Below are positions 27,318 through 35,156 of a stretch of DNA of 35,156 nucleotides, piece by piece; position 1 is the stretch's first letter; each line of letters opens with the position of its first letter. The position numbers and the translations under genes were made by a program. The stretch is from an uncultured Campylobacterales bacterium (GTDB taxonomy: Bacteria; Campylobacterota; Campylobacteria; Campylobacterales; Sulfurimonadaceae): NCBI GenBank assembly GCA_903885085.1, contig CAISHH010000144.1:1-35156 (forward strand), written 5' to 3'. Under the pieces are notes generated by a model that did no database searches, was not told the origin of the DNA, and saw only the letters and a list, made by a program, of their open reading frames with translations.

Positions 27318-28860
27318 CATCGCTTTTGTGTCAAACACCATCACAAAGCCTTTTGAACGATTTTTAAAAGAGTATTCCCTAACGCACTTTCCGCTTGATA
27401 CCATCATCGATACGCTTTATGCGAAAGTCGAAGAAGAGCTTCTCATCTTGCTTCTTGATGAGAGCTTTTTTAGCGAGAATTACGATGAAAGTTTTTTACT
27501 TTTAAAAAATGCGCTGCTTCATTTCCGTGTAAGTAACAGCGCAAAAATCATCATCAATACCGTGAATGAAGAGTTTAACGAGATATTCATACCCTACCAT
27601 GTAAGCAAAGAATTGGCTCTTCTCACGCTCAATCAAAAAATAGCATCTTTGCAAAACGAAGTGGCAGACCTTGCTGTTTTGGACTTTTACGCACTTTGCA
27701 AAGAGCACGGAAGTAAAAATCTCATCAGCCAAAGAAACCGCTACCTTTTTCAAACACCCTTCACAAAAATGGCAACGGAACTTCTAAGTGCGAAGATAAG
27801 AGAACTGATTTCGCTTTTTCACACACCTCGTATCAAAGCAATTGCCGTCGATGCGGATAACACGCTTTGGGGCGGAATCGTCGGCGAAGATGGAATCAGC
27901 GGCATAAAAATAGACAATAATTATCCTGGCATCATCTACAAAAAGTTTCAAAACTATCTCTTAGAACTAAAAAATAGTGGGATTATACTTATCTTACTGA
28001 GCAAAAACGATGAAAGTGCCGTGCAGGAAGTGTTTAGCAAAAAAAATATGCCACTAAAGTTGGATGACTTTGTACTGACTGCTATAAACTGGAACTCAAA
28101 AAGTGAGAACCTCAGCGCTATTTTAAAAGAACTCAGCCTTACAAAAACAGGCATTATTTTCATTGATGATTCCTCTGCGGAAATCGAAGAGATGAACCAA
28201 AGGATGCAGATAGAGTGCTTTAAGATGAACCCTTCAAATCCACTCGAAAATCTTGAGACGCTCAAAAATATCACCGCTTTAAAAACTCTACATGTAAGCG
28301 ATGAAGACAGTAAAAAAACAGCACTTTATAAAGATGAAAAAGAGCGCTCAACTTTAAGTTCGACTCTGCAAAGCAAAGATGATTTTATCACCTCTTTAAA
28401 GATCGAGATAAGCGTTACATGTAACAATATTCATCACCTAGAGCGTATAACACAACTAACAAACAAGACTAACCAGTTTAATCTCACGACTAAAAGATAT
28501 GAGTTTCACGAGATAAAAGAACTGATGCAAGAGGGTTTTGTTTATGACTTTAGCGTGAATGATAAGTTCGGAGATATGGGACTTGTCGGGGTTGTCATCA
28601 TCAAAGACAATGCAATCGATAGCTTCTTGATGAGCTGTCGAATTTTGGGTCGTGGAATCGAAGAGTGCGTGTTAGAGTTTATAACACGCAGACATCAAAA
28701 CCTAAGTGCTACTTACTTTAAAACAGAGAAAAACTCTCTCGTCGAAGAGTTCTATGACAAAAATGGATTTGAACTTACACAAGCTCAGGGCTCTAAGCAT
28801 TACAAATTTAGAAATTTTGCCGATATCAATGAAAGCATAAAGGTTAACTATGAATCTTAA
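27304..28860 (+). CDS. FkbH-like HAD protein, probable acyl loading enzyme
   Basis: The 518-residue protein has three parts. An N-terminal domain (about 1-150) resembles the SGNH-like part of long FkbH forms. A HAD domain (about 175-340) has D183 and D185 in AVDADNTLWGG, LSKND (232-236) and FIDDS with D288/D289. The C-terminal part (about 360-500) resembles a GNAT fold. FkbH enzymes take 1,3-bisphosphoglycerate, remove phosphate and load glyceryl onto an acyl carrier protein; other members load related hydroxyacyl groups. The next gene is an ACP, overlapping by 11 nt. Near and exact palindrome copies lie at 28288 (LHVS) and 28415 (VTCN). Confidence 0.88.
   Translation: MNIHSIAFVSNTITKPFERFLKEYSLTHFPLDTIIDTLYAKVEEELLILLLDESFFSENYDESFLLLKNALLHFRVSNSAKIIINTVNEEFNEIFIPYHVSKELALLTLNQKIASLQNEVADLAVLDFYALCKEHGSKNLISQRNRYLFQTPFTKMATELLSAKIRELISLFHTPRIKAIAVDADNTLWGGIVGEDGISGIKIDNNYPGIIYKKFQNYLLELKNSGIILILLSKNDESAVQEVFSKKNMPLKLDDFVLTAINWNSKSENLSAILKELSLTKTGIIFIDDSSAEIEEMNQRMQIECFKMNPSNPLENLETLKNITALKTLHVSDEDSKKTALYKDEKERSTLSSTLQSKDDFITSLKIEISVTCNNIHHLERITQLTNKTNQFNLTTKRYEFHEIKELMQEGFVYDFSVNDKFGDMGLVGVVIIKDNAIDSFLMSCRILGRGIEECVLEFITRRHQNLSATYFKTEKNSLVEEFYDKNGFELTQAQGSKHYKFRNFADINESIKVNYES
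28415..28424. repeat. Dispersed palindrome TTACATGTAA
   Basis: Exact copy in the FkbH-like gene, preceded by AGCG and read as VTCN. Confidence 0.9.
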
Positions 28861-29134
28861 AACAATTATTTTAAAAGCCGTAAAAGATGTGAATGAACAG
28901 CTCCAAATCGATGAGTTGGAAAATATCCACGAAGAGACTCCACTTTTTGAACTCCTCGATTCTCTTGGAACGCTTGATCTCATTTTAGAGCTTGAGTCCT
29001 CTTTGGAAGAGCATACGGGAGAGTATATCGCCGTTGCAAATGAAGAGAGTATGGACAAAAACAACACCCCGTTTAAAACGATAGTGACCTTAGAAAATTA
29101 TCTGCTTCAAAGGATAGCCGATGAGTCAAATTAG
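28850..29134 (+). CDS. Acyl carrier protein (first)
   Basis: The 94-residue acidic helical protein has the phosphopantetheine motif LLDSLGTLDLILELE with S38. It overlaps the FkbH-like gene by 11 nt and the KASIII-like gene by 14 nt. It is therefore likely the carrier loaded by the FkbH-like enzyme. The C-terminal part is longer than in a minimal ACP. Confidence 0.85.
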   Translation: MNLKTIILKAVKDVNEQLQIDELENIHEETPLFELLDSLGTLDLILELESSLEEHTGEYIAVANEESMDKNNTPFKTIVTLENYLLQRIADESN

Positions 29135-30194
29135 TTTTGCTAACATCGCCATTACTGCGATGGCAACGACTGTTGGCAATAATATCATCGAGCTTGAAGA
29201 TGAAAAAGAGCGTTTTGGATTTGATGATGATTCTTTTTCCAGACTCCAAAGAAGCATTGGTTTAAAAACACGTTATATCGCCGATGAAGGAGTTTGTGCA
29301 AGTGATCTGTGCGTGCAAAGTGCCGAAAATATCTTTGCAAACTCAGGCATCAAAAAAGAGGAGATCGAAGCACTTCTGTTTGTCACTCAGAGTCCCGACT
29401 ACAAAGCACCCTCTACAGCTATCATCATGCAAAACAGACTCGGTCTGCCGACAAGCTGCGGAGCGTTTGATATCAACCTTGGATGCAGTGGATTTATCTA
29501 CGGACTTTTCACAGCTTTTTCTTATGTCAACAGTGGGATGAAAAAAGTCTTGTTATGCGTAGGCGATGTGAATAGCTACTTCTCTGGCGAGCGCGACAAG
29601 ATATTTACGCCGCTTATGGGCGATGCGGGAAGTGCCATTATCATCGAGAAAAAAGACGCGCCACGTAGCTTTTTTTCACTTTACAGCGATGGAAGCGGAT
29701 ACAAGCATCTCATCGTCCCAGCGGGCGGAGCAAGAACTCCAAGCACGCCTGAAACACTCATTCCAAAAGAGAGAGAAGATGGCGGAATCCGCCGTGATGA
29801 AGATCTCTTTATGGATGGCAAAGAGGTGTTTAACTTTGCTATCAAAACCGTGCCTCCGCTCATAAAAGAGATCGTAGAGTTTGCAGGTAAAGAGAACGAC
29901 GAAATAGACTATTTTGTACTGCATCAAGCAAACCCTTACATCCTAAAAACAATCGCTTCACGTCTCAAAGTAGAAAAAGAGAAAGTACCGCTCGAAACTG
30001 GGCAAATATATGGCAACCAAAATGCCGCATCTATTCCCGGAACAATCAACGGCTTTTTAAGCGACGAGTTTAGTTCCAAAAAACTCACCATCGCCATTGC
30101 AGGTTTTGGCATCGGGCTTAGTTGGGGCGGAGCTGTGATTCAAACAGACAATATCTATGCGCCTAAAACAGAACTCTATAAAAAGGAACTATGA
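29121..30194 (+). CDS. Beta-ketoacyl-ACP synthase III-like enzyme
   Basis: The 357-residue FabH-like thiolase-fold protein has the catalytic triad C122 (NLGCSGF), H268 (VLHQAN) and N299 (YGNQNAAS). It condenses an acyl starter with a carrier-bound extender, or forms an ester or ring as in some natural product KASIII enzymes. It is unlikely to be the housekeeping fabH because of its position in a glycan locus between two ACP genes. The overlaps with both ACPs suggest coordinated synthesis. Confidence 0.88.
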   Translation: MSQISFANIAITAMATTVGNNIIELEDEKERFGFDDDSFSRLQRSIGLKTRYIADEGVCASDLCVQSAENIFANSGIKKEEIEALLFVTQSPDYKAPSTAIIMQNRLGLPTSCGAFDINLGCSGFIYGLFTAFSYVNSGMKKVLLCVGDVNSYFSGERDKIFTPLMGDAGSAIIIEKKDAPRSFFSLYSDGSGYKHLIVPAGGARTPSTPETLIPKEREDGGIRRDEDLFMDGKEVFNFAIKTVPPLIKEIVEFAGKENDEIDYFVLHQANPYILKTIASRLKVEKEKVPLETGQIYGNQNAASIPGTINGFLSDEFSSKKLTIAIAGFGIGLSWGGAVIQTDNIYAPKTELYKKEL

Positions 30195-30415
30195 TGACAC
30201 AGGAAAAATTTTTAGCACGTCTTGCTGAGGAAGTACAACTAGACCGTGCACTAAGTGCAGATGAGATGCTTTTTGATATTGCTGAATGGGATTCACTTGC
30301 GATGCTTGGCGCGCTCAGTGTGTTTGATGAGATCGGAGTCAATGTGGAGATCGATGAGCTTGAAAACTGTAAAAGTATCAAAGATATTTTAAACAAGGCT
30401 GGATTTGACTCTTAA
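30191..30415 (+). CDS. Acyl carrier protein (second)
   Basis: The 74-residue ACP has the phosphopantetheine motif EWDSLAML with S35. The first two codons are ATGATG. It overlaps the KASIII-like gene by 4 nt and the pseH-like gene by 11 nt. Two distinct ACPs in one locus suggest that one carries the FkbH product and the other an extender or chain. Confidence 0.83.
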   Translation: MMTQEKFLARLAEEVQLDRALSADEMLFDIAEWDSLAMLGALSVFDEIGVNVEIDELENCKSIKDILNKAGFDS

Positions 30416-30926
30416 GGGTTTTGATATTACGCTTACATCGCTTACATGTAAGGATATTGAGATGGTACGAAACTGGCGTAATAGCGATGAAGTGAAGCGT
30501 TATGCGCTCAATCAAAACTATATTACAAAAGAGCAACAAGAGGCGTGGTTTCAATCATTGCAAGAAAAAGAGGATAAGTATTTTGTTATTTATGCCAAAG
30601 ATGAACCCATCGGACTTATTTGGTTCAATAAATGCGATGAAACAGTAGAAACAGGGTTTTATATCTATGACACAACTAAACAAAACTCGCTCACTCCATA
30701 CAAAATAGTTAGTATTTTTCATGAGTATCTTTTCAACTCCAAGGAGTTCAAAACTCTTACATGTAAGATTATGCATGACAACCAAAGAGCTGTGCGTTTT
30801 AATCTCTCACTCGGTTACAAAGAGATTGAAATATATGAAGAATATAAAAGTTATACATTGAAATTTGATGATTATATAAAAGCAGATGCTAAAATATCAA
30901 AACTGCTTTTAAAAGAGAATGAATGA
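30405..30926 (+). CDS. pseH: Amino sugar N-acetyltransferase PseH
   Basis: PseH transfers acetyl from acetyl-CoA to the C4 amino group of the PseC product. The 173-residue GNAT protein has MVRNWRNSDEVKRYALN, PIGLIWFNKCDE and MHDNQRAVRFNLSLGY (coenzyme A region). The start is TTG at 30405, supported by AAGG 6 nt upstream. Given the acyl-ACP module just before it, an acyl-ACP donor cannot be excluded, but GNAT fold and neighbours favour PseH. Two palindrome copies (30442 and 30757) are both read as LTCK. Confidence 0.85.
   Translation: MTLKGFDITLTSLTCKDIEMVRNWRNSDEVKRYALNQNYITKEQQEAWFQSLQEKEDKYFVIYAKDEPIGLIWFNKCDETVETGFYIYDTTKQNSLTPYKIVSIFHEYLFNSKEFKTLTCKIMHDNQRAVRFNLSLGYKEIEIYEEYKSYTLKFDDYIKADAKISKLLLKENE
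30442..30451. repeat. Dispersed palindrome TTACATGTAA
   Basis: Exact 12-bp form CTTACATGTAAG in pseH, preceded by a partial copy GCTTACATCG in tandem and read as LTCK. Confidence 0.9.
30757..30766. repeat. Dispersed palindrome TTACATGTAA
   Basis: Exact 12-bp form CTTACATGTAAG, second copy in pseH, read as LTCK. Confidence 0.9.
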
Positions 30927-31942
30927 AAATAGCTGCGCACGACACATCTGAAAAAGTCTTCATCATCGCAGAACTCTCCGCGAACCATAATCAAGATTTT
31001 TCCCTTGCAAAAAAAGCGGTTTTAGTAGCTTTCGAAGCTGGATGTGATGCTATAAAACTTCAGACCTACACACCCGACTCGCTCACGCTCGACGTCAAAG
31101 ATGAAAAGTTCAAAGCCGGCGATCTGTGGCAGAATGAATATCTTTATGATCTCTACAAACGTGCGTGTATGCCGTATGAGTGGCACAAACCTTTAAAAGA
31201 GTATGCCGATGAGCTTGGAATCATTTTATTTTCATCACCGTTTGATCTTGATGCTGTGGATGTATGTGAGTCCATCGATGTGCCTGCGTACAAGATTGCA
31301 AGTTTTGAGATCACCGATATCCCGCTTATCAAATATGCCGCTTCCAAAGACAAGCCCATCATTATCTCCACAGGTGTCGGCGAGATAGAGGATATCGAGC
31401 TTGCAATTGCTACATGTAAGAGTGTGGGCAATAAAAATATCGTGCTTTTAAAATGCACAAGTGCCTACCCTGCAAAGCCGGAATCTATGAACCTTCTGAC
31501 AATCGCGGATATGAAAAAGCGTTTTGGCATGGAAGTGGGACTTTCAGATCACACTCTGGGAAATGATGCAGTCATCGCCTCCGTGGCACTAGGAGCTAGA
31601 GTCATAGAAAAGCACTTCACGCCCGATGAAAATATCGACACGCCCGATGGTGCGTTCTCGCTCTCGCCGAGTCAATTAAAAAAGATGGTGCAAAGTGTAA
31701 GAAACGTCGAAAAGATGCTGGGATGCGTGAAGTATGACGATAAACCAAAAGCTTATGCAAGAAGCCTCTATGTGAGCCGCGACATTAAAAAAGGGGAAGC
31801 TTTTACAAAAGAAAACATCAAAAGCATCCGCCCCGGAAATGGCCTTCATCCGAAGTTTTATGAAGAGGTTTTGGGTAAAATTGCGGCAACTGACATCAAA
31901 GTAGGCACAGCTTTACAAAAAACTGATATTAAAGAGTTTTAG
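30923..31942 (+). CDS. pseI: Pseudaminic acid synthase PseI
   Basis: PseI condenses the 6-deoxy-altrose sugar with phosphoenolpyruvate to make pseudaminic acid. The 339-residue NeuB-family protein has an N-terminal TIM barrel with IIAELSANHNQDFSLAK, AIKLQTYTPDSL, SSPFDLDAVD, YKIASFEITD, LLKCTSAYPA and GLSDHTLG. A C-terminal SAF antifreeze-like domain follows (around 285-339, ending with SIRPGNGLHP and GTALQKTDI). It overlaps pseH by 4 nt. Confidence 0.95.
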   Translation: MKIAAHDTSEKVFIIAELSANHNQDFSLAKKAVLVAFEAGCDAIKLQTYTPDSLTLDVKDEKFKAGDLWQNEYLYDLYKRACMPYEWHKPLKEYADELGIILFSSPFDLDAVDVCESIDVPAYKIASFEITDIPLIKYAASKDKPIIISTGVGEIEDIELAIATCKSVGNKNIVLLKCTSAYPAKPESMNLLTIADMKKRFGMEVGLSDHTLGNDAVIASVALGARVIEKHFTPDENIDTPDGAFSLSPSQLKKMVQSVRNVEKMLGCVKYDDKPKAYARSLYVSRDIKKGEAFTKENIKSIRPGNGLHPKFYEEVLGKIAATDIKVGTALQKTDIKEF

Positions 31943-31944
31943 CC

Positions 31945-34233
31945 ATGCAAAAAAGTATAGATGATATCTTTATCCAAAAAATAAAAGACAAAAAAATAAA
32001 GGTTGTATCTTTTGATATTTTTGAGACTTTAGCTTTTAGAGATGTTGCAGATCCAAAAGAGATATTCAAAAAAGTCGGTAAGAAAAAATATGTAAAAAAG
32101 ATTTTCGGTGATGCGAATATTTTTAGACTCGCTAGAGTAGAAGCTGAAAAAACTGCTAGAAAAAAATACTCCCGCTTTGAAGAAGTGACATTACAACAGA
32201 TATATGAACAACTCCCTCTTCAGAGCGAACAAAGAGAAAAGATTTTAGATCTTGAGATTGAACAGGAATATAAAAGTCTTTATATAAATCCGCAAATAAA
32301 AAGATGGATCGATCTAGCTATACAACATAAGAAGCAGATCATATTTATTTCAGATATGTATCTTAGTACGCAGCAGATCGAGCATCTTGTGATGTCAAAA
32401 CTGGATAGCTACAAAGATACTTCAAAGATCTTCGTTTCAAACGAGCATCAGGCAACAAAAGCAACGGGAAAACTATTTCAATTAGTCTTAGAGAGTTTAA
32501 AAATATCTAATGATGAGATACTCCATATTGGGGATAATTTTCATATGGATATTGAGATGGCTAAATCTAAAAATATCACAGCTCTTTTTTATAATAATGA
32601 CAAGTATGTAAATGAAATATTAGAAGTAGAATCTCACTACGCAGGTCAATTTTTCAATAAAGGATTTCACCAAAGAAAATTGGCTTGCATCCAAAACAAC
32701 TATGCTAAAGAGAAAGAAAGATTCTTTTTCAACCTCGGAGCATCAGTTTTTGGCCCTATACTCTGGGAGTTTTCACACTGGCTAATAGATATAGCAAAAC
32801 AGCAAAAAATTACACAGATAAACTGTGTTATGAGAGAGGGACGGATCTTTAAAAAGTTCCTAGAAAAACTTGACAATGATCTAGATATAAATCTTGTGTA
32901 CGCATCAAGAAAATCCACTTTCCTACCCTCGATCGATATCGCCAATAACAGTTTTGATTTTCATCATTACCGCAAATTGACTATCAAAGATTTTTATGAA
33001 TTGTTCAGGCTGAAAATCACGGATACTTTTATAGATTCCCACAAAACTATCTTATTTAGTGAAGCATCAGAGTATATTTTAAATAAAAAAAATTTAATGC
33101 AGGCAGTTATTGAAGACTTTAAAAAGAAAAAAGAGCAGATAGATAGCACTATATTAGAAACGAAAAAACATCTTCTTACCTATTTGGAAGGTCTAAATTA
33201 TCACGACAACTCCATCAGCTTAGATTTCGGCGGTTCGGGAACAGTGCTTCAAAATATACAAAACATCCTGCCTTTGGAAAAAAAGCATAAGATTAATGCT
33301 CTTTTTTATATACATGACTCCGGAGTAAAAAAACTTAGTAACTCCCACTTTGTGTCTTTTTTATCTCCCGATGATTTCAACACAAGACAAATAGAGTTGA
33401 TAAGAAGAAGTCATGAGATAGTAGAGAGTTTATTTAACGGTGACATAGGGACTACCCTTGCATATCAAAAAGTCGATGATACCATAGTACCTATTTTAGA
33501 TAAAGCAGATAAAAGTTTAACATTTGTATCTGAAGCATTTGACAAGGGCATAGAAAGTTTTTTCAATATTGCTAAAGAAACAAAATTAAAAGCCGGCAGC
33601 TTTAAACAAAAAGATGTATTGGCGATCTTGGCCAGACTGATCGATATACCCACAAAAGATGAGGCTGCTTATCTAGGCGCTCTGTACCAAAACGAGAGCT
33701 TTAAAGATGAAAATATAAAAACAATCATTTGTAAAGAGGATATCGATTTCATTAAAGAGATAGGCATACAAGAAGCATACTACTCGTTTTCAAAAGAGAT
33801 CTCCTTTCAAGTGGGAAAGATATCATGGATACAAGGTGTCATCACTCGACTTGATGAATCTTTTATACAAAATGTCAAAGGTATAAAATCAAAAAGTATC
33901 AATGCTAATGCAATTGAAAAAATTTTCACGCTACTTGACACTGAGCATATATATATCTATGGTGCCGGTCAATTTGCAAAAGAGCTACTTCCTGAGATTT
34001 CTCAAATGGAGATAGAGATTAAAGGTTTTATGGACAGTAGAGCAAAACTTGGAGAGTTTAATTTCGAGAATTACCAAGTCAAGACAATAGATGACTATAC
34101 TTTATCCGATAACGACACTATCATCATCGCCAGTACTGTTTTTGTTGATGAAATAGTCAAGACTATACAACAATATGCTCAAACAAATAAACGAAAAATC
34201 AAGATTATCACATATGAAAAAGTTATCTATTAA
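31945..34233 (+). CDS. Large HAD-like protein with C-terminal Rossmann module
   Basis: The 762-residue protein starts with a HAD domain (about 18-220): nucleophile D24 in VVSFDIFETLAFR, ISDMYLS, KATGKLF and HIGDNFHMDIEMAK. Position +2 of motif I is F rather than D, as in the FDIFDTL-type hydrolases common in polysaccharide loci. A middle part (about 240-640) of unknown fold follows, with MREGRIFKKF and LDFGGSGTVL. Residues 668-760 look like a nucleotide-binding sugar module (IYIYGAGQFAKELLPE). I infer a glycan role from position (2 nt after pseI), possibly glycosyl transfer or phosphate removal. It ends convergently with a glycosyltransferase. Confidence 0.65.
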   Translation: MQKSIDDIFIQKIKDKKIKVVSFDIFETLAFRDVADPKEIFKKVGKKKYVKKIFGDANIFRLARVEAEKTARKKYSRFEEVTLQQIYEQLPLQSEQREKILDLEIEQEYKSLYINPQIKRWIDLAIQHKKQIIFISDMYLSTQQIEHLVMSKLDSYKDTSKIFVSNEHQATKATGKLFQLVLESLKISNDEILHIGDNFHMDIEMAKSKNITALFYNNDKYVNEILEVESHYAGQFFNKGFHQRKLACIQNNYAKEKERFFFNLGASVFGPILWEFSHWLIDIAKQQKITQINCVMREGRIFKKFLEKLDNDLDINLVYASRKSTFLPSIDIANNSFDFHHYRKLTIKDFYELFRLKITDTFIDSHKTILFSEASEYILNKKNLMQAVIEDFKKKKEQIDSTILETKKHLLTYLEGLNYHDNSISLDFGGSGTVLQNIQNILPLEKKHKINALFYIHDSGVKKLSNSHFVSFLSPDDFNTRQIELIRRSHEIVESLFNGDIGTTLAYQKVDDTIVPILDKADKSLTFVSEAFDKGIESFFNIAKETKLKAGSFKQKDVLAILARLIDIPTKDEAAYLGALYQNESFKDENIKTIICKEDIDFIKEIGIQEAYYSFSKEISFQVGKISWIQGVITRLDESFIQNVKGIKSKSINANAIEKIFTLLDTEHIYIYGAGQFAKELLPEISQMEIEIKGFMDSRAKLGEFNFENYQVKTIDDYTLSDNDTIIIASTVFVDEIVKTIQQYAQTNKRKIKIITYEKVIY

Positions 34234-35081
34234 ATTGTTATATAGAAAACTTCTTTGCCATCTTGTTTGGATATGAGCATCTCAACTATACTTTCGTGTG
34301 ATCCTATAGATGCAATGCAAATACATTTTATCTGATTCTGATTCATAGTATCATCGATATCTACGACATCTAGATCATCTAGCTTTGTTCCTATTATATG
34401 CTTATCCGTCGAGATAAAAAAAGACACAATAATCCCTTTTTTCTCCAACTGCTGTTTTAGTTTAAGCGCGAACTCACCCGTGCCGAAGATCGCCACTGCT
34501 TGACATAACAACTGGTGCGCTTTTTTTTGTAGTACCTCAGCAGATTCACTCAAATCACTATCTTTCTTACATGTAAACGTAGTAAACGTATGACCTATTC
34601 GTAGACTCCATAGTTTTAATTTATCTAAATAACCTTCTGCTGTTTGATTCCATGGGGAATATACACTATTGATATAACAAAACAGTTTTTTTAGATCTTT
34701 TTTATATCTGGCATATATGTTATAGAATTTGAGGATTTTATTTATCTCATGCGATACAAATTGCAGATCATTATATTTTTTTACATATGCACTATACTCT
34801 ATACTTTTGGTGATAGATTTTCCATGACGATAATATACTAAACCGGTCTGCTCCAATATCCCGATCTTAGACTCATTATAGATATGCGAAAATAGTGTGA
34901 TCGACCACAAAAAATCTTCGTACATATTAAGATTTTCTGTTTTCGTAATATGCTCAGCTATACCTTTAGCCGTATCCTTTTTAATTATTTTGTTCCACAT
35001 TACATGCCATACCCAAGACTTTGACTTTGAATAGATAATATTATCAATAATATCTTTTCCCTCATATCTGCCACGATCTAT
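34230..35081 (-). CDS. Glycosyltransferase family 2-type C-terminal part with Rossmann module, 5'-truncated
   Basis: The open frame continues upstream of the ATG at 35000 to about 35081, where IDRGRYEGKDIIDNIIYSK followed by WVWHVMWNKIIKK matches the middle of GT-A glycosyltransferases. MYEDFLW is the family 'EDxxL' segment. The catalytic N-terminal half with the DxD motif is missing. The last 90 or so residues (VAIFGTGEFALKLKQQL and SFFISTDKHIIGTK) form a nucleotide-binding-like module similar in kind to the one that ends the convergent HAD gene; the two genes overlap by 4 nt. At 35082-35084 the frame meets the element end, so the gene appears interrupted. It is probably a glycosyltransferase of the locus. 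Confidence 0.6.
   Translation of the reverse strand: MDRGRYEGKDIIDNIIYSKSKSWVWHVMWNKIIKKDTAKGIAEHITKTENLNMYEDFLWSITLFSHIYNESKIGILEQTGLVYYRHGKSITKSIEYSAYVKKYNDLQFVSHEINKILKFYNIYARYKKDLKKLFCYINSVYSPWNQTAEGYLDKLKLWSLRIGHTFTTFTCKKDSDLSESAEVLQKKAHQLLCQAVAIFGTGEFALKLKQQLEKKGIIVSFFISTDKHIIGTKLDDLDVVDIDDTMNQNQIKCICIASIGSHESIVEMLISKQDGKEVFYITI
34567..34576. repeat. Dispersed palindrome TTACATGTAA
   Basis: Exact copy in the glycosyltransferase gene, read on the minus strand as FTCK. Confidence 0.9.
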
Positions 35082-35083
35082 AA

Positions 35084-35156
35084 TGAACCCCTAAAATCAA
35101 ACCAGTAAAATCTATTTTTTAATTCCAAAACGCTAGAATAAAATACGGAATATATA
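35084..35156. mobile_element. Probable end of an insertion-type element (right edge)
   Basis: The plus strand from 35084 begins TGAACCCC and matches the minus strand of the left edge (72 down to about 28) over roughly 45 nt with small gaps. The glycosyltransferase frame stops being open exactly here, with an in-frame TAG on the minus strand just inside the element side. The two edges are in inverted orientation, so the window could lie between two element copies or contain the two ends of one. The family is unidentified. Confidence 0.5.

Overview
The window is chromosomal DNA of a low-GC member of the Campylobacterota (Epsilonproteobacteria), most like the free-living Sulfurimonas/Sulfuricurvum-type lineages. 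The evidence is a ribosomal operon without rpmD, an S14 with four zinc-type cysteines, a sigma-54 type promoter before fliD, a flagellar gene set running straight into a pseudaminic acid locus, and A/T-rich extended -10 style promoters. This placement is inferred from gene content and protein flavour, not from a database search.

Layout. (1) 1-2750: the 5'-truncated remnant of an MCE/MlaD-type protein and a lipoprotein, then a chorismate mutase/PchB-type enzyme overlapping an exported rhodanese, closed by a long hairpin. (2) 2760-13490, minus strand: the S10-spc operon, rpsJ-rplC-rplD-rplW-rplB-rpsS-rplV-rpsC-rplP-rpmC-rpsQ-rplN-rplX-rplE-rpsN-(structured gap)-rpsH-rplF-rplR-rpsE-rplO-secY-map-infA, with a good promoter upstream of rpsJ. 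(3) 13663-18335: a P-loop ATPase, RNase HII, a small unknown protein with a strong terminator, the SRP RNA gene (minus strand), and a tight operon of a nucleoside-phosphorylase-like protein, a spore-photoproduct-lyase-like radical SAM protein and a short-chain dehydrogenase. (4) 18427-20767: fliD, fliS and a FliT-like gene. (5) 20790-35081: a glycan locus holding pseB, pseC, an AAC(3)-fold acetyltransferase, pseG, pseH, pseI and an SpsF-type cytidylyltransferase. A FkbH-ACP-KASIII-ACP acyl module is inserted between pseG and pseH. The locus also holds a minus-strand block (DUF4910 protein, YaiI, YwbE), a large HAD/Rossmann fusion and a glycosyltransferase/Rossmann fusion.

How the genes work together: fliD/fliS build the flagellar filament cap and chaperone its subunits. 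The adjacent pse genes make CMP-pseudaminic acid or a close relative, the usual sugar on flagellins in this phylum. The embedded FkbH/ACP/ketosynthase genes suggest that an unusual, possibly glycerate-derived, acyl group is made on a carrier protein and attached to the sugar.

Two features cut across genes. The 10-bp palindrome TTACATGTAA occurs 12 times exactly and about 8 more times with one mismatch, nearly always inside coding sequence in one of two frames (LHV or LTC), and never in the ribosomal operon; it behaves like a highly iterated palindrome or an uptake-type sequence. The two ends of the window also carry matching inverted sequences of about 50-70 bp that interrupt a gene on each side, as if the window lies between two copies of an insertion sequence.
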